Below are positions 18,530 to 27,810 of a DNA stretch of 64,000 nt, in pieces. Under the pieces are notes generated by a model. It was not told the origin of the DNA, did no database searches, and saw only the letters and a program-made list of their open reading frames with translations. The position numbers were made by a program, and so were the translations under genes. The stretch comes from Bradyrhizobium barranii subsp. barranii (GTDB taxonomy: Bacteria; Pseudomonadota; Alphaproteobacteria; Rhizobiales; Xanthobacteraceae), in assembly GCF_017565645.3 (NCBI RefSeq), contig NZ_CP086136.1, positions 8,043,501-8,107,500 on the forward strand, given 5' to 3'. How positions within the stretch are numbered: position 1 is the first letter of the stretch; each line of letters begins with the position of its first letter.

Positions 18530-19806
18530 GTGCGCGTCCTCTTCGCCGCGAGCGCCATGCCGCCGGCGACGCCGACACCGAGCACGTAGATCCAGCCCGA
18601 GGTGAAATCGAACAGATGCGTGTTGAGCAGTGAGGACAGCATGTTCTGCACCACGACCAGCATGCCGATCCAGCAGGCCAGTCCCTCGCCGCGAAACATA
18701 AAGAGGTGCGCGATCCACAGCGCGTAGAGGACCAGCACGCCGACGATGCCCCATTGCACGGCGTTGCTGAGGGTCTGATTGTGCGGGTTGCTGACGATCT
18801 CGCCGCGCAGCGGGTCGTCGTGCGGATTGGCGGCCACGCCGGCGAACAGACCGCGGATCGAGCCGGTGCCGTGGCCGATCAGCGGCGCGTCGGCGATAAA
18901 CCTCAGGGACTTCCGCCAGTATTCGAGGCGCGAGCCCATGCCGCTGATCGAATTATTGTCGGCCTCCAGGCTCCTTTCATAATCGCTCTGAAACTTGCCG
19001 ACGGTCGCGCGCAGATGCGGCGAGACGGCCCAGAGCGCTACGGGGATCAACGCCGTCGCAGCGCCGGCGACGAGCGCCGCCCGCCAGCGCAGATGCAGCA
19101 GTGCAAACACCACGAGCAGGACCGGCAGCGTCACCAGCGCCGTGCGCGAGACCACGACGAACATCATGTTGGCGAGGAAGCCGAGCGCCAATACGGCGAA
19201 CAACGCCGCGATCCGAACGCGGCCCTGCTGGACAAGCGTCACGATCGGGTAGACCAGCGCGATCGCACAGAGCGCGAATTCCTGGCTCTGGTCGATATAG
19301 TTGCGCACGGCGATCCCGCTCTCGACCTGGTAGGACCCGCGCGACAGATAGAGCTTCAGCGAGAGCCTGGGATCGATCGCAACAGTGAAGGAGTACAGCA
19401 TGAGCAGCGTGCAGGAGACCAGGAACGCCGCAAAAACCCATTTGCCGTAGGGCCAGCGCTCGAACTGGTAGATCAGCAGCGGGATCACCAGCAGTTTTGC
19501 CGGCGGCCCGAGCGCGTGCAGCCGCTCGGCCCAGGGCGCAACCGACCAGAGCGTGCCGACGAGTGCCAGCACGAACAGCGCGATCGGCAGCAGGCAGATC
19601 GGGCGCAGCAGCGAGCGCGGGAGCTCGCGAAGGTCGATGAAAGCAAAGGCGATCAGCCACGGCACGAGAGCAAAAGTCACGCCGGTGGTGCTCCAGGGCA
19701 GCAGCAACGCGACCAGCGCAACGAAGCGGGCCGGTGTGCGGTAGCGCGCCGCCCAGATCGCGGAGAGCCAGGACGCTCGTCCCCGCTCGTTCAACACCTC
19801 GGTCAT
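18526..19806 (-). CDS. O-antigen ligase/polymerase-family membrane protein
   Basis: A 426-residue protein with about ten to twelve membrane segments and a larger periplasmic loop in the second half. The loop contains RLEYWRKSLRFIADAPLIGHGTG and NPHNQTLSNAVQWGI, typical of the Wzy_C/WaaL domain, including the conserved PHN-Q stretch. Such proteins ligate or polymerise surface polysaccharides, or glycosylate other acceptors. The start at 19806 is chosen over the upstream one (19848) because AAGGGATAGGA lies directly before MTEVLNERG. No other polysaccharide genes are adjacent, so the substrate is open. Confidence 0.85.
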   Translation of the reverse strand: MTEVLNERGRASWLSAIWAARYRTPARFVALVALLLPWSTTGVTFALVPWLIAFAFIDLRELPRSLLRPICLLPIALFVLALVGTLWSVAPWAERLHALGPPAKLLVIPLLIYQFERWPYGKWVFAAFLVSCTLLMLYSFTVAIDPRLSLKLYLSRGSYQVESGIAVRNYIDQSQEFALCAIALVYPIVTLVQQGRVRIAALFAVLALGFLANMMFVVVSRTALVTLPVLLVVFALLHLRWRAALVAGAATALIPVALWAVSPHLRATVGKFQSDYERSLEADNNSISGMGSRLEYWRKSLRFIADAPLIGHGTGSIRGLFAGVAANPHDDPLRGEIVSNPHNQTLSNAVQWGIVGVLVLYALWIAHLFMFRGEGLACWIGMLVVVQNMLSSLLNTHLFDFTSGWIYVLGVGVAGGMALAAKRTRT

Positions 19807-19896
19807 TCCTATCCCTTGCAGATTCGCGGCCCACCCACGGCGCGGCAAACTAGCCGGAGCCGTGGGTGGGCGACAAGCGCGCGTCCGTTCGATCTG

Positions 19897-21303
19897 CTAC
19901 GCGGGCTCGCGCATCGGAGGCACAACCGGCTCGGAATTTGCCGGCTTCGCGACCTTCTCCTGTGCCGGCAGCGCAAGGCGTTTTCTGAACTCCCGGAGCA
20001 ACAGCCACACGCTCAGGGCGGCCTGTAGCGTGGTCGTCGCGATCGACAAATACCAGACGTGCTCCATCCGGAAGCCCGGCCACGTCGAGAGCCAGATCGA
20101 CGGCAGGGAATAGGTGAGAACCCGCGTCGCCGAGGTCCACAACACCGGCTTGGTGTTGCCAAGCCCCTGAAACATACTGGAGCAGGTAAAGATCAGCCCC
20201 TGCGCCACCATGTTGAGCGAGACGAGGCGCAGGAACAGCGACGCAACCCCCATCGTCTCCTGATCCCTCGAGAAGCCGGCAAGCAACAGACCGGGCGCGA
20301 ACTGCGCGAGGATCATGAAGACAATCATCACGGCGGTCGCGATAAGCGACGCCTTGACAAAGGTCTCCCGCACACGTGCTCCATTGCCGGCGCCGAAATT
20401 CTGGCCGGCGATGGGCCCTGCTGCGAGGGCGATGGCGAGCGCCGGCATCTGGATCAGCCCGAGGAGACGCGTCCCGATGCCAAACCCCGCCTGCGCCGCC
20501 GGGCCAAAAATGCTCAGCACGTAATAGCCCACGGCCATGATGATGAAGATCATCGCAAATTCCCCGCCGGCGGGCAGGCCGACATTGAGGATTCTCTTCC
20601 ACTGCCGCAGCTGCGGCCGCCATTGCTCGGGGTGAAACGCGACGTAGCGCTCCAGCTTGAGGAAATAGCCGAGCAGCATCAGCACGCCGACGAAGACGGC
20701 GATCGAGCTGGCAAGGCCGGCACCGGCCACACCGAGCGCATGTCCGGTGCCCCAGCCCGTGATCAGCACCGGCGCCAGCGCGATGTTGATGATCACGGCC
20801 AGCGCCTGCACCAGCATGCTCGGCCGCACGATGCCGGTCGCCCGCAATGCGGACGCCATCACTTGCGTGGCGAATTGCAGCGCCAGCGCCGGCATGAACC
20901 AGAGCAGATAAACGGTACCGGCTTCGACCGTAGCTTCGTCGGCTGCAACCGCGCGCATGTAGGGGCGCGACAGCGCGAAGCCCGCGACCAATGTCAGGAT
21001 CCCGAACAGCACCGACAGGACGACCGACTGGTTGAAGACCAGATTGGCGTCGTCGCGGTCTTTCCGCCCCACGGCGTGCGCCATCAGCGCAACCGTGCCG
21101 ACGCCGAGCACCTGCATCAGCGCATTGACCAGAAAGCCCGCATTGCCGGCCGCCGCGACGCCGGCGATCGCCGCCTCGCCCAGACCCGAGACGAAATACA
21201 GATCGACGAGCTGACAGATCATGATCGTGATCATTCCGACCACGATCGGAGGCGCCATGCTCAGGATGTGGCTCACGATGGAGCCGCGCGTCAGGTCCTT
21301 CAT
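19897..21303 (-). CDS. MATE-family multidrug/toxin efflux transporter
   Basis: A 468-residue inner-membrane protein with twelve hydrophobic segments in two related halves. The first half begins RGSIVSHILSMAPPIVVGM and contains QLVDLYFVSGLGEAAIAG, a typical MatE signature; the second half contains AGPIAGQNFGAGNGARVRE. MATE pumps exchange Na+ or H+ for cationic drugs or metabolites. The gene lies 57 bp downstream of the frameshifted ABC exporter gene on the same strand and could be co-transcribed with it. Confidence 0.92.
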   Translation of the reverse strand: MKDLTRGSIVSHILSMAPPIVVGMITIMICQLVDLYFVSGLGEAAIAGVAAAGNAGFLVNALMQVLGVGTVALMAHAVGRKDRDDANLVFNQSVVLSVLFGILTLVAGFALSRPYMRAVAADEATVEAGTVYLLWFMPALALQFATQVMASALRATGIVRPSMLVQALAVIINIALAPVLITGWGTGHALGVAGAGLASSIAVFVGVLMLLGYFLKLERYVAFHPEQWRPQLRQWKRILNVGLPAGGEFAMIFIIMAVGYYVLSIFGPAAQAGFGIGTRLLGLIQMPALAIALAAGPIAGQNFGAGNGARVRETFVKASLIATAVMIVFMILAQFAPGLLLAGFSRDQETMGVASLFLRLVSLNMVAQGLIFTCSSMFQGLGNTKPVLWTSATRVLTYSLPSIWLSTWPGFRMEHVWYLSIATTTLQAALSVWLLLREFRKRLALPAQEKVAKPANSEPVVPPMREPA

Positions 21304-21360
21304 CTCATTCCATCCTTAACGGCGTGACCGCGGGACTTGCGTCCCGCCGCCGCGCGCCTC

Positions 21361-23158
21361 TCATTCCGCCGCAGCGATGCGCCCGAGCTCCACCACCTGG
21401 CGCTCGAACAGACCGCGATAGATGCCGCCGGGCTTGCCCGCGAGCACGGCGTGGGTACCTTGCTCGACGATCTCGCCGCGGTCGAACACCAGGATCCGAT
21501 CGAGACTGCGCACCGTCGACAGCCGGTGTGCGATCACGATCGAGGTCCGGCCCTTCATCAGCCGCTCCATCGCCTGCTGGATCAGCGCCTCGGATTCCGA
21601 ATCGAGGCTCGAGGTCGCCTCGTCCAGGATCAGCACCGGCGCATCCGCCAGGAAGGCGCGCGCCAGCGCCACGCGCTGCCGCTCGCCGCCCGACAGCTTC
21701 ACGCCGCGCTCGCCAACCAGCGTGCCGTAGCCCTTCGGCAGGCGCAGGATGAAGTCGTGCGCATTCGCCAGCCGCGCCGCATGCTCGATCGCCTCCAGGC
21801 TGGCACCGGGCCGGCCATAGGCGATGTTCTCCGCAAGCGTGCGGTGGAACAGGATCGGCTCCTGCTGCACGATCGCGATCTGGCTGCGCAACGATTGCTG
21901 CGTAGCGTGCGCGATGTCCTGCCCGTCGATCAGCACGCGACCACCGGAGACGTCGTAGAGCCGCTGCACCAGCTTGACGAAGGTCGTCTTGCCGGAGCCG
22001 GAGCGGCCGACCAGGCCGACGCGCTCGCCGGCGCGGATCGTGACCGACAATCCGTCATACAGTGGCGCGCGGTGGCCGCCATAGTGGAACGTGACGTCGT
22101 CGAACACGATCTCGCCGGCCTCGATCGCGATCGGTCGCGCACTGGCCGCATCGGCAATCCCGATCGGCTCGCCATGGATCGCCACCAATTCGTCCATGTC
22201 GTTGACCGAGCGCTGGAGGTTGTTGATGTGCATGCCGACGTCGCGCAGATAGGCGTGGATGACGTAATAGCTCGTCAGCACATAGGTGACGTCGCCGGGC
22301 GAGGCGTGCCCGGACATCCACAGCAGCACCGCGCCGCCGATCACGGACGCACGCAGGCATAGCAGCAGCGAGAGCTGCGCCATGGCCGTGTAGTTGTAGC
22401 GAAACCAGGTCCGCCGCACGCGCACGCGCCAGCGGTTGATGACGCGGGCGAGCCGCGTATCCTCGCGCGCTTCGGCGCCGAAGGATTTCACCACGGCGTT
22501 GCAGGTCAGCGCGTCCGCCAGCGTACCGCCGACCTTGGTGTCCCAGGCGTTGGAGACGCGCGCGGACGGCGCGATGTAGCGCGTCGAGAACAGCACGGTG
22601 ATGGCGACGTAGAAAAGCGCGCCCACCGCGATCACCGCGCCGAGCGACGTCCAGTGCAGGCCGATCAGGACCATGGAGCCGATCAACACCAGCAGAGACG
22701 GCGCCAACGCCATCAGGATGGTGTCGTTGAGCAGGTCGAGCGCCCACATGCCGCGGGTGACCTTGCGCACCGTGGAGCCGGCAAAGGAGTTGGCGCCAGT
22801 CGGTCGAGAAGCGCTGCACGCGCGTGAAAGCCTCCTGGGCGACATCCGACATGATCTTGAGCGTGAACGGGACGATTGCCTGGAGACCGATCAACCTCAG
22901 CACCACGGACGCCGCACCGAGCGCCACGATGGCGCCGAACGCAACCAGCGCCGCGCGGCGCGCGTCGGGATCGGACGAGCCGCGCGTCAGCGCATCGACC
23001 AGATGTCCGGAGAATACCGGCATGAACAGATCGGCGATGGTTGCGCCCAGCAGGCCGCCGGCCACGATCAGGCCGCGTCCGGGCTGCTTCAGCCAGTGCC
23101 GGAATACGAAGGGCAGCACCACGCGTATGGCCGCGGGCCTTTTTGAGAGAGAGGTCAT
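21361..23158 (-). pseudogene. ABC exporter (fused membrane and ATPase domains), broken by a 2-bp deletion
   Basis: Reading from 23158 the frame encodes MTSLSKRPAAIRVVLPFVFR and membrane segments up to VQRFSTDW. It then shifts near 22793-22796; the remainder (ANSFAGSTVRKVTRG and onward) continues to 21361 in another frame. The second part has the rest of the transmembrane domain and a full ATPase: GRSGSGKTT (Walker A), LSGGERQR signature, ILDEATSSLDSES (Walker B) and a switch histidine. Restoring 2 bp (TGGCACGCC in place of TGGCGCC on the coding strand) gives exactly 600 codons. It is therefore either a recent pseudogene or a sequencing error. The family includes MsbA-like and multidrug exporters. 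Confidence 0.85.
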
Positions 23159-23528
23159 GACATTATCCGGCCGCTTTCGGCGCGGGCCGGCTCCATCGAC
23201 GGACGCAAGTCCGCCACGGAGGGCTGACCGGCGTCACTCACAACTGATTTTGACTTGGGAAGTGGAGAGATCGGGACTCGTGACCCGATCGAATCTGGCG
23301 GAGGGGCCTCTAACAGGCCGCCGACATACCGAACCAGAACATCGAACGCGGGCGTACGATCTGCGAGTGCGACGAAATCATGCAAATCTCTCCCTGGCTC
23401 GATTGAATGAGGTGCGCTTTATAGATGTGTCACGGCTGATTTGCAACGGGGCTCCCGCAAGATCACACGCGAGTGTTGCAATTTGGTGCGGGTCGCCTAA
23501 GTGGAGCCGCCGCCCCCTCCATCTCCGC
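23159..23528. other. Intergenic region upstream of the ABC exporter gene
   Basis: This 370 bp stretch has lower GC near 23360-23480 and should contain the promoter of the ABC exporter gene. A 76-codon frame at 23155-23385 (minus) ends in an ATGA overlap with the exporter start, but its composition is not convincing and I do not call it. No other gene is supported. Confidence 0.4.
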
Positions 23529-23631
23529 CGTCATGCCCCGCGAAGGCGGGGCATCCAGTACTCCGCGGCTTCTCGGTTCTAGCCGCGCCGTCTCGGCGTA
23601 CTGGATCGCCCGATCAAGTCGGGCGATGACA
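23529..23631. repeat. Dispersed palindromic repeat, class C (copy 2)
   Basis: Two inverted hairpin units: TCATGCCCCGCGAAGGCGGGGC and GCCCGATCAAGTCGGGCGATGA, with the conserved inner segments ATCCAGTA and TACTGGAT. It lies immediately downstream of the EmrB-type gene. Confidence 0.8.
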
Positions 23632-23645
23632 CCGATTGTGGCGCG

Positions 23646-25229
23646 CTAGTGCGCGTCGCCGCCACCGGTCATCGAGGCCGGTTTGCTCAGCAGCGTGACC
23701 AGCAGGCTGAGGCCGAGATAAAACAGCGTCAGCGCGAAGAAGGCGTCGCCAAAGCTCATCACCACGGCCTGGCGGTGCACGATCTGGCTGAGCTGCTTCA
23801 TCGCCATCAGCGTGGAATCGCCGAGCCCCTGGAATTTCTGCATGAACATGGTCAGGGTTTCGGTCGCGGTCGCATTGCCCCAGGTCACCCGCTCCTGAAG
23901 GCGGGTGATGTGCAAATCGGTGCGGTTGTTGAGCACGGTGTTGATGACGGCAAGGCCGACCGCGCCGCCGAGATTGCGCATCAGGTTGAACAGGCCGGAG
24001 GCGTTCTTCACCCTGTCGGGCGCCAGCGTTCCGAGCGCGATGTTGTTGGTCGGCACCATCGCGAACATCATGCCGATGCCGCGCAGGATCTGCGGCACCA
24101 GCAGCTCGTAGAAATCGTAGTCGCGCGTGATCCAGGTCATCTGGTAGGAGCCGATCGCGAACACGATGAGGCCGAACGCGATCATGTAGCGCATGTCGAC
24201 CTTCACCATGAGACGGCCGACCAGCGGCGCGACCAGGAACATGGTGATGCCCGAGACGAACATGGTCTCGCCGATCATCAGCGCGCTGTAGCCGCGCACT
24301 TCGGCGAGGTAGCGCGGATAGATGTAGGTCAGGCCGTAGAGGCCGATGCCGATGCAGAACTGCAGGACGCAGCCGACCGCGAAATTGCAGTTGGAGAAGG
24401 TGCGCAAATTGACGATCGGTTCGGCCGCGGTGAAGACGCGCCAGAAGAAGGCGATCGCCGAGATCGCGCAGATCCAGGCGCAGATCGCAACGGACGTGTC
24501 CTGCATCCACTCATGTTGCGGACCTTCCTCCAGCACGTATTCCAGCGTGCCGAGGAAGCCGGCCATGAAGAGCAGGCCCCACCAGTCGAAGCGGTCGAGC
24601 AGCTCGAAATGCGGCTCGTCGAAATCGACCAGCGCCAGCACGCCCAGGGTAATGCCGATGCCGGGCACGACGTTGATGAAGAACAGCCAGTTCCACGACA
24701 TCAGATCGGTGATGTAGCCGCCGACCGTCGGGCCGATCGTGGGAGCCAGGGTCGCAACAAGCCCGATGATGGGACCGACGATGTGGAATTTGGAGCGCGG
24801 GAATACTGTATAGGCCGAGGCGAACACGGTCGGGATCATGCCGGCGCCCAAAAAGCCCTGAAGGGCACGCCAGAGGATCATCTCCTCGATCGTGGTGGCG
24901 AAGCCGCAGAGCAGGCTCGAGGCCGTGAAGCCCGCGGCCGAGATCGCGAACAGCAGCCGCGTGCCGAAAGCGCGCGACAAAAAGCCCGACAGCGGGATCG
25001 CGATCACCTCGGCGATCAGATAGGCGGTCTGGACCCAGGCGACCTCGCTGGAGCTTGCCGACAGGCCGGCCTGGATTTCACTGAGGGACGCCGAGACGAT
25101 CTGGATGTCCAGGATCGACATGAACATCCCGAACACCATGATGATGAAGGCGAACAGCCGCTTCGGCGCGATGCGCTCCGAGGCGGGGTTCGCCATCATG
25201 GCGGGTGAAGCGGTGGTGGCGTTGGCCAT
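23646..25229 (-). CDS. EmrB-type MFS efflux pump (DHA2 family, 14 TMS)
   Basis: A 527-residue major facilitator with about fourteen membrane segments. Typical DHA2 features are the first-helix motif LDIQIVSASL, WVQTAYLIAEVIAIPLSG, LFAISAAGFTASSLLCG, and motif C-like TLAPTIGPTVGG. In EmrAB-type systems this pump works with a periplasmic adaptor and an outer-membrane channel to expel hydrophobic toxins. The adaptor gene is 29 bp upstream on the same strand, and a divergent TetR gene with a palindromic operator precedes both. Start MANATTASPAMMANP; the exact methionine is uncertain. Confidence 0.93.
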   Translation of the reverse strand: MANATTASPAMMANPASERIAPKRLFAFIIMVFGMFMSILDIQIVSASLSEIQAGLSASSSEVAWVQTAYLIAEVIAIPLSGFLSRAFGTRLLFAISAAGFTASSLLCGFATTIEEMILWRALQGFLGAGMIPTVFASAYTVFPRSKFHIVGPIIGLVATLAPTIGPTVGGYITDLMSWNWLFFINVVPGIGITLGVLALVDFDEPHFELLDRFDWWGLLFMAGFLGTLEYVLEEGPQHEWMQDTSVAICAWICAISAIAFFWRVFTAAEPIVNLRTFSNCNFAVGCVLQFCIGIGLYGLTYIYPRYLAEVRGYSALMIGETMFVSGITMFLVAPLVGRLMVKVDMRYMIAFGLIVFAIGSYQMTWITRDYDFYELLVPQILRGIGMMFAMVPTNNIALGTLAPDRVKNASGLFNLMRNLGGAVGLAVINTVLNNRTDLHITRLQERVTWGNATATETLTMFMQKFQGLGDSTLMAMKQLSQIVHRQAVVMSFGDAFFALTLFYLGLSLLVTLLSKPASMTGGGDAH

Positions 25230-25258
25230 GGTCTGACCTCGCAGCGCTCGATTTGTGG

Positions 25259-26569
25259 CTACTGCGGGTGGATCGCGGTGGGATCGTCGAGATCGATCTC
25301 GCTGTCGGCGTCGGCCGCGCCCTTGTTGGTGTCGACGGTCGCATAGACCGACATGCCGGCGCGGAGCAGGTTCTGCTTCGCCACCGATTTCGGCACGCGG
25401 ATGCGGACCGGCACGCGCTGCACGATCTTGGTGAAGTTGCCGGTGGCGTTGTCGGGCGGCAGCAGCGTGAACACCGAGCCGGAGCCCGCCGCGATGCTGT
25501 CGACGATCCCGGAGAACTTGCGCATGCCGTAGGCATCGACCTTGATCGTCACCGGCTGGCCGGGACGGATGCGCTTGAGCTGGGTTTCCTTGAAATTGGC
25601 GTCGATATAGACGTCGTCGAGTGGCACGATGTTGCCGAGGCGCTGGCCGACCGCGACGAAGTCGCCGGCGCTGACCAGGCGGTTCGAGAACGTGCCGTCG
25701 ACCGGCGCGCGCACCGCGGTGAAGGCGAGATCGCGCTCGGCCTTGGCGAGCGAGGTCTTGAGCTCGGCGAGCTGCGCCTGCGCTTCGGCCTGCTGCGCCT
25801 TGGTGACGTCGACATTGCTGACCGCGACGTCGTAGGCGGCCTGGGCGGCCTTGACCGCGGCGGCGCCCTGGTCGCGTCCGGCTTCCGAGCTTTCGAACGT
25901 GGCGCGCGAAGCAAAGCCCTTGCTGCTCAGCGCCTGCTGGCGCTCATAATCGAGATCGGCGCGCTTGAGGCCCGCCTCGGCCGAGACGAGCTGCGCCTTG
26001 GCCTGTGCAACCTGGCTGTCGAGCGCTGCAATCTGGCGGCCGATGCGATCGATGGTGGCCTGCTGGGTCGCGATCCTGGTCGCGGCGGCATCGACCGCGA
26101 TCTTGTAGTCGCCGTCATCGATGCGGAAGACGACGTCGCCGGCGCGCACGGTCGTGTTGTCGCCGGCGAGGATCGAAGAGATGTGGCCAGCAACGCGCGC
26201 GCCCAGCATGGTGTTGTTGGCGCGGACATAGGCGTCGTCGGTGGCGACGTAGAAGCGGCCGACCAGCGTGTAGTAGCCGGCATAGCTCGCGGCCGCGAGC
26301 GCCAGCACGAGGCCAACACCCATCAGGACGAATTTGCGCTTGCCGGGCTTCGGCGCGTCGGCGGCAGCAGGTGCAGCCGGCTTGTCGGTCACGGGCGTCT
26401 CCGGCGCCTCATTGGTGCGGCGCTTGGTTTCCTCGGCCACATGAGAGCGCAACTGTTCGGCAAGGGCGACGGATTTCTCGGTCGCAGCTTCACTGCCGGC
26501 CTGCCCCGGCGTCGTCTCCACCGCTTCCTGGCGAAGGACACGCGCAGCCTGGTCTCTCGATACGGCCAT
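25259..26569 (-). CDS. EmrA/HlyD-type membrane fusion protein
   Basis: A 436-residue periplasmic adaptor. A long cytosolic N-terminus (about 90 residues) precedes one membrane anchor (GKRKFVLMGVGLVLALAAAS, about 97-116). Then come a biotinyl-lipoyl-like half (YVRANNTMLGARVAGHISSI), a long coiled-coil hairpin (about 185-270, rich in Ala, Gln, Lys and Glu) and the second lipoyl half (VRAPVDGTFSNRLVSAGDFV). It partners the EmrB-type pump gene directly downstream. Expression is probably controlled by the divergent TetR protein through the operator at 26649-26669. Confidence 0.93.
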   Translation of the reverse strand: MAVSRDQAARVLRQEAVETTPGQAGSEAATEKSVALAEQLRSHVAEETKRRTNEAPETPVTDKPAAPAAADAPKPGKRKFVLMGVGLVLALAAASYAGYYTLVGRFYVATDDAYVRANNTMLGARVAGHISSILAGDNTTVRAGDVVFRIDDGDYKIAVDAAATRIATQQATIDRIGRQIAALDSQVAQAKAQLVSAEAGLKRADLDYERQQALSSKGFASRATFESSEAGRDQGAAAVKAAQAAYDVAVSNVDVTKAQQAEAQAQLAELKTSLAKAERDLAFTAVRAPVDGTFSNRLVSAGDFVAVGQRLGNIVPLDDVYIDANFKETQLKRIRPGQPVTIKVDAYGMRKFSGIVDSIAAGSGSVFTLLPPDNATGNFTKIVQRVPVRIRVPKSVAKQNLLRAGMSVYATVDTNKGAADADSEIDLDDPTAIHPQ

Positions 26570-26648
26570 AAAGGCCTCCCCAACAAAAAAGCAGCGACCA
26601 GGGACGGCCGTCCTGCGGCCGGTTCCCTCTCGCCCATCCCAAATATCA

Positions 26649-26669
26649 TTGACCGAACGGTTCGGTCAA
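26649..26669. promoter_or_regulatory. TetR-type palindromic operator
   Basis: A perfect 21-bp palindrome with arms TTGACCGAAC and GTTCGGTCAA around one central base. It sits between the divergent EmrAB-type genes and the tetR gene, 80 bp from the emrA-type start and 100 bp from tetR. It is very likely the binding site of that regulator. Confidence 0.8.
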
Positions 26670-26768
26670 CATAGATAATATTCCCGGGCAGGACCCTACT
26701 GGCCCGAATCCTTTATTTGGGTTTCATGGGTCGGGCCCGATCCAGAAACCTTCCGAGACGCTGAACCA

Positions 26769-27404
26769 ATGGTTGTAGCCGGCCGCGAAAATCTCCACGT
26801 CGTCCAGGAGGAGGACAGCTCCAAGCGCCGCCAGATCCTGGACGGAGCCCGCAAGGTGTTCATGGATCTCGGTTTCGACGGCGCCAGCATGGGCGAGATC
26901 GCGCGCGCGGCGCAGGTCTCCAAGGGCACGCTCTACGTCTACTTCGCCGACAAATGCGCGCTGTTCGAAGCGATCCTCGAGCAGGAGGCGCTCCAGCACG
27001 GCCAGGTCGTTTTCAATTTCGATCCCGCGCGCGATGCCGAGACCACGCTGAAGGATTTTGGCCGGGCCTATATCCATCTGCTGTGCCGGCCCGGCGGCGG
27101 TTCGGCGATCCGCACCGTGATGGCGATCGCCGAGCGCATGCCCGATGTCGGCCGCCGCTATTATCTGCGCGTGCTGGACAAGACCATCAACCGGCTCTCC
27201 GAATATCTTAAATTCCATGTCGCCTCCGACGATCTCAAGATCGACGATTGCGATCTGGCGGCGTCGCAGTTCATGGAGCTGTGCAAGGCCTCGCTCTTCC
27301 TGCCGTTCGTTTTCCAGGCCGCGCCTGCGCCGTCGGAAGAGCGCATGACCGAGGTCGTCGACAGCGCGACGCGGATGTTTCTGGCGGCGTACCGGGCGAA
27401 GTAG
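26769..27404 (+). CDS. TetR/AcrR-family transcriptional repressor
   Basis: A 211-residue regulator. The N-terminal helix-turn-helix domain (about 18-65) reads RRQILDGARKVFMDLGFDGA, then SMGEIARAAQVSKGTLYVYF, the classic TetR recognition helix. The C-terminal part is the ligand-binding and dimerisation domain. It is divergent from the EmrAB-type pump genes, and the intergenic region has a 21-bp palindrome. This supports local, drug-inducible repression of the pump and probably autoregulation. The start at 26769 was kept because the downstream methionines would cut into the domain. Confidence 0.92.
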   Translation: MVVAGRENLHVVQEEDSSKRRQILDGARKVFMDLGFDGASMGEIARAAQVSKGTLYVYFADKCALFEAILEQEALQHGQVVFNFDPARDAETTLKDFGRAYIHLLCRPGGGSAIRTVMAIAERMPDVGRRYYLRVLDKTINRLSEYLKFHVASDDLKIDDCDLAASQFMELCKASLFLPFVFQAAPAPSEERMTEVVDSATRMFLAAYRAK

Positions 27405-27458
27405 CAGCGGCGGGCCACGCGTTGCGCAGCCCGCTGCCGCGGCATTATACTAAGCGCC

Positions 27459-27794
27459 ATGTCCCGTGATCTTCGCCCGCCCGTCGATATCCTCCATTAC
27501 GAGATCGTCCAGGAACAGGCCTCAGCGCTTGGACGGATGGGCAGTGCACTCGAACAGAGTCTTGCGCGCTTGCGCGAATTCGACGTCGCGCACGCGGAGG
27601 CGCCGGCCTCAATGCAAGCGGCGCGGCGCAAGCTGGTGCTGGAAGCCGGCCAGGCGCTCTGGATGTTCGTGGTGCAACGTGAGGCGTCCGGCTTGCGCGA
27701 CAGCCGCCATATCATGCGGACCTACAACGTCCCGGGCGAGGTGCAGCGGTGCATGGGGCTGGTCCCCGCACCGTCGAAGCCGGCAGCGAAATGA
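27459..27794 (+). CDS. Conserved hypothetical protein, 111 aa
   Basis: A small, probably helical cytosolic protein (MSRDLRPPVDILHYEIVQEQ and onward) with no signal peptide or membrane segment. Residues 20-75 look like two amphipathic helices rich in Ala, Leu and Arg, followed by a conserved-looking RHIMRTYNVPGEVQRCMG. The gene is 54 bp downstream of tetR on the same strand and may be read from the same transcript. I cannot assign a function. Confidence 0.7.
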   Translation: MSRDLRPPVDILHYEIVQEQASALGRMGSALEQSLARLREFDVAHAEAPASMQAARRKLVLEAGQALWMFVVQREASGLRDSRHIMRTYNVPGEVQRCMGLVPAPSKPAAK

Positions 27795-27810
27795 CTGTCC
27801 GGCACCCGAG

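Noticed and set aside
23155..23385. 76-codon minus-strand frame whose stop overlaps the ABC exporter start (ATGA)
   Set aside because: The overlap is suggestive, but the sequence is proline-rich with no recognisable motif and no clear ribosome-binding site.
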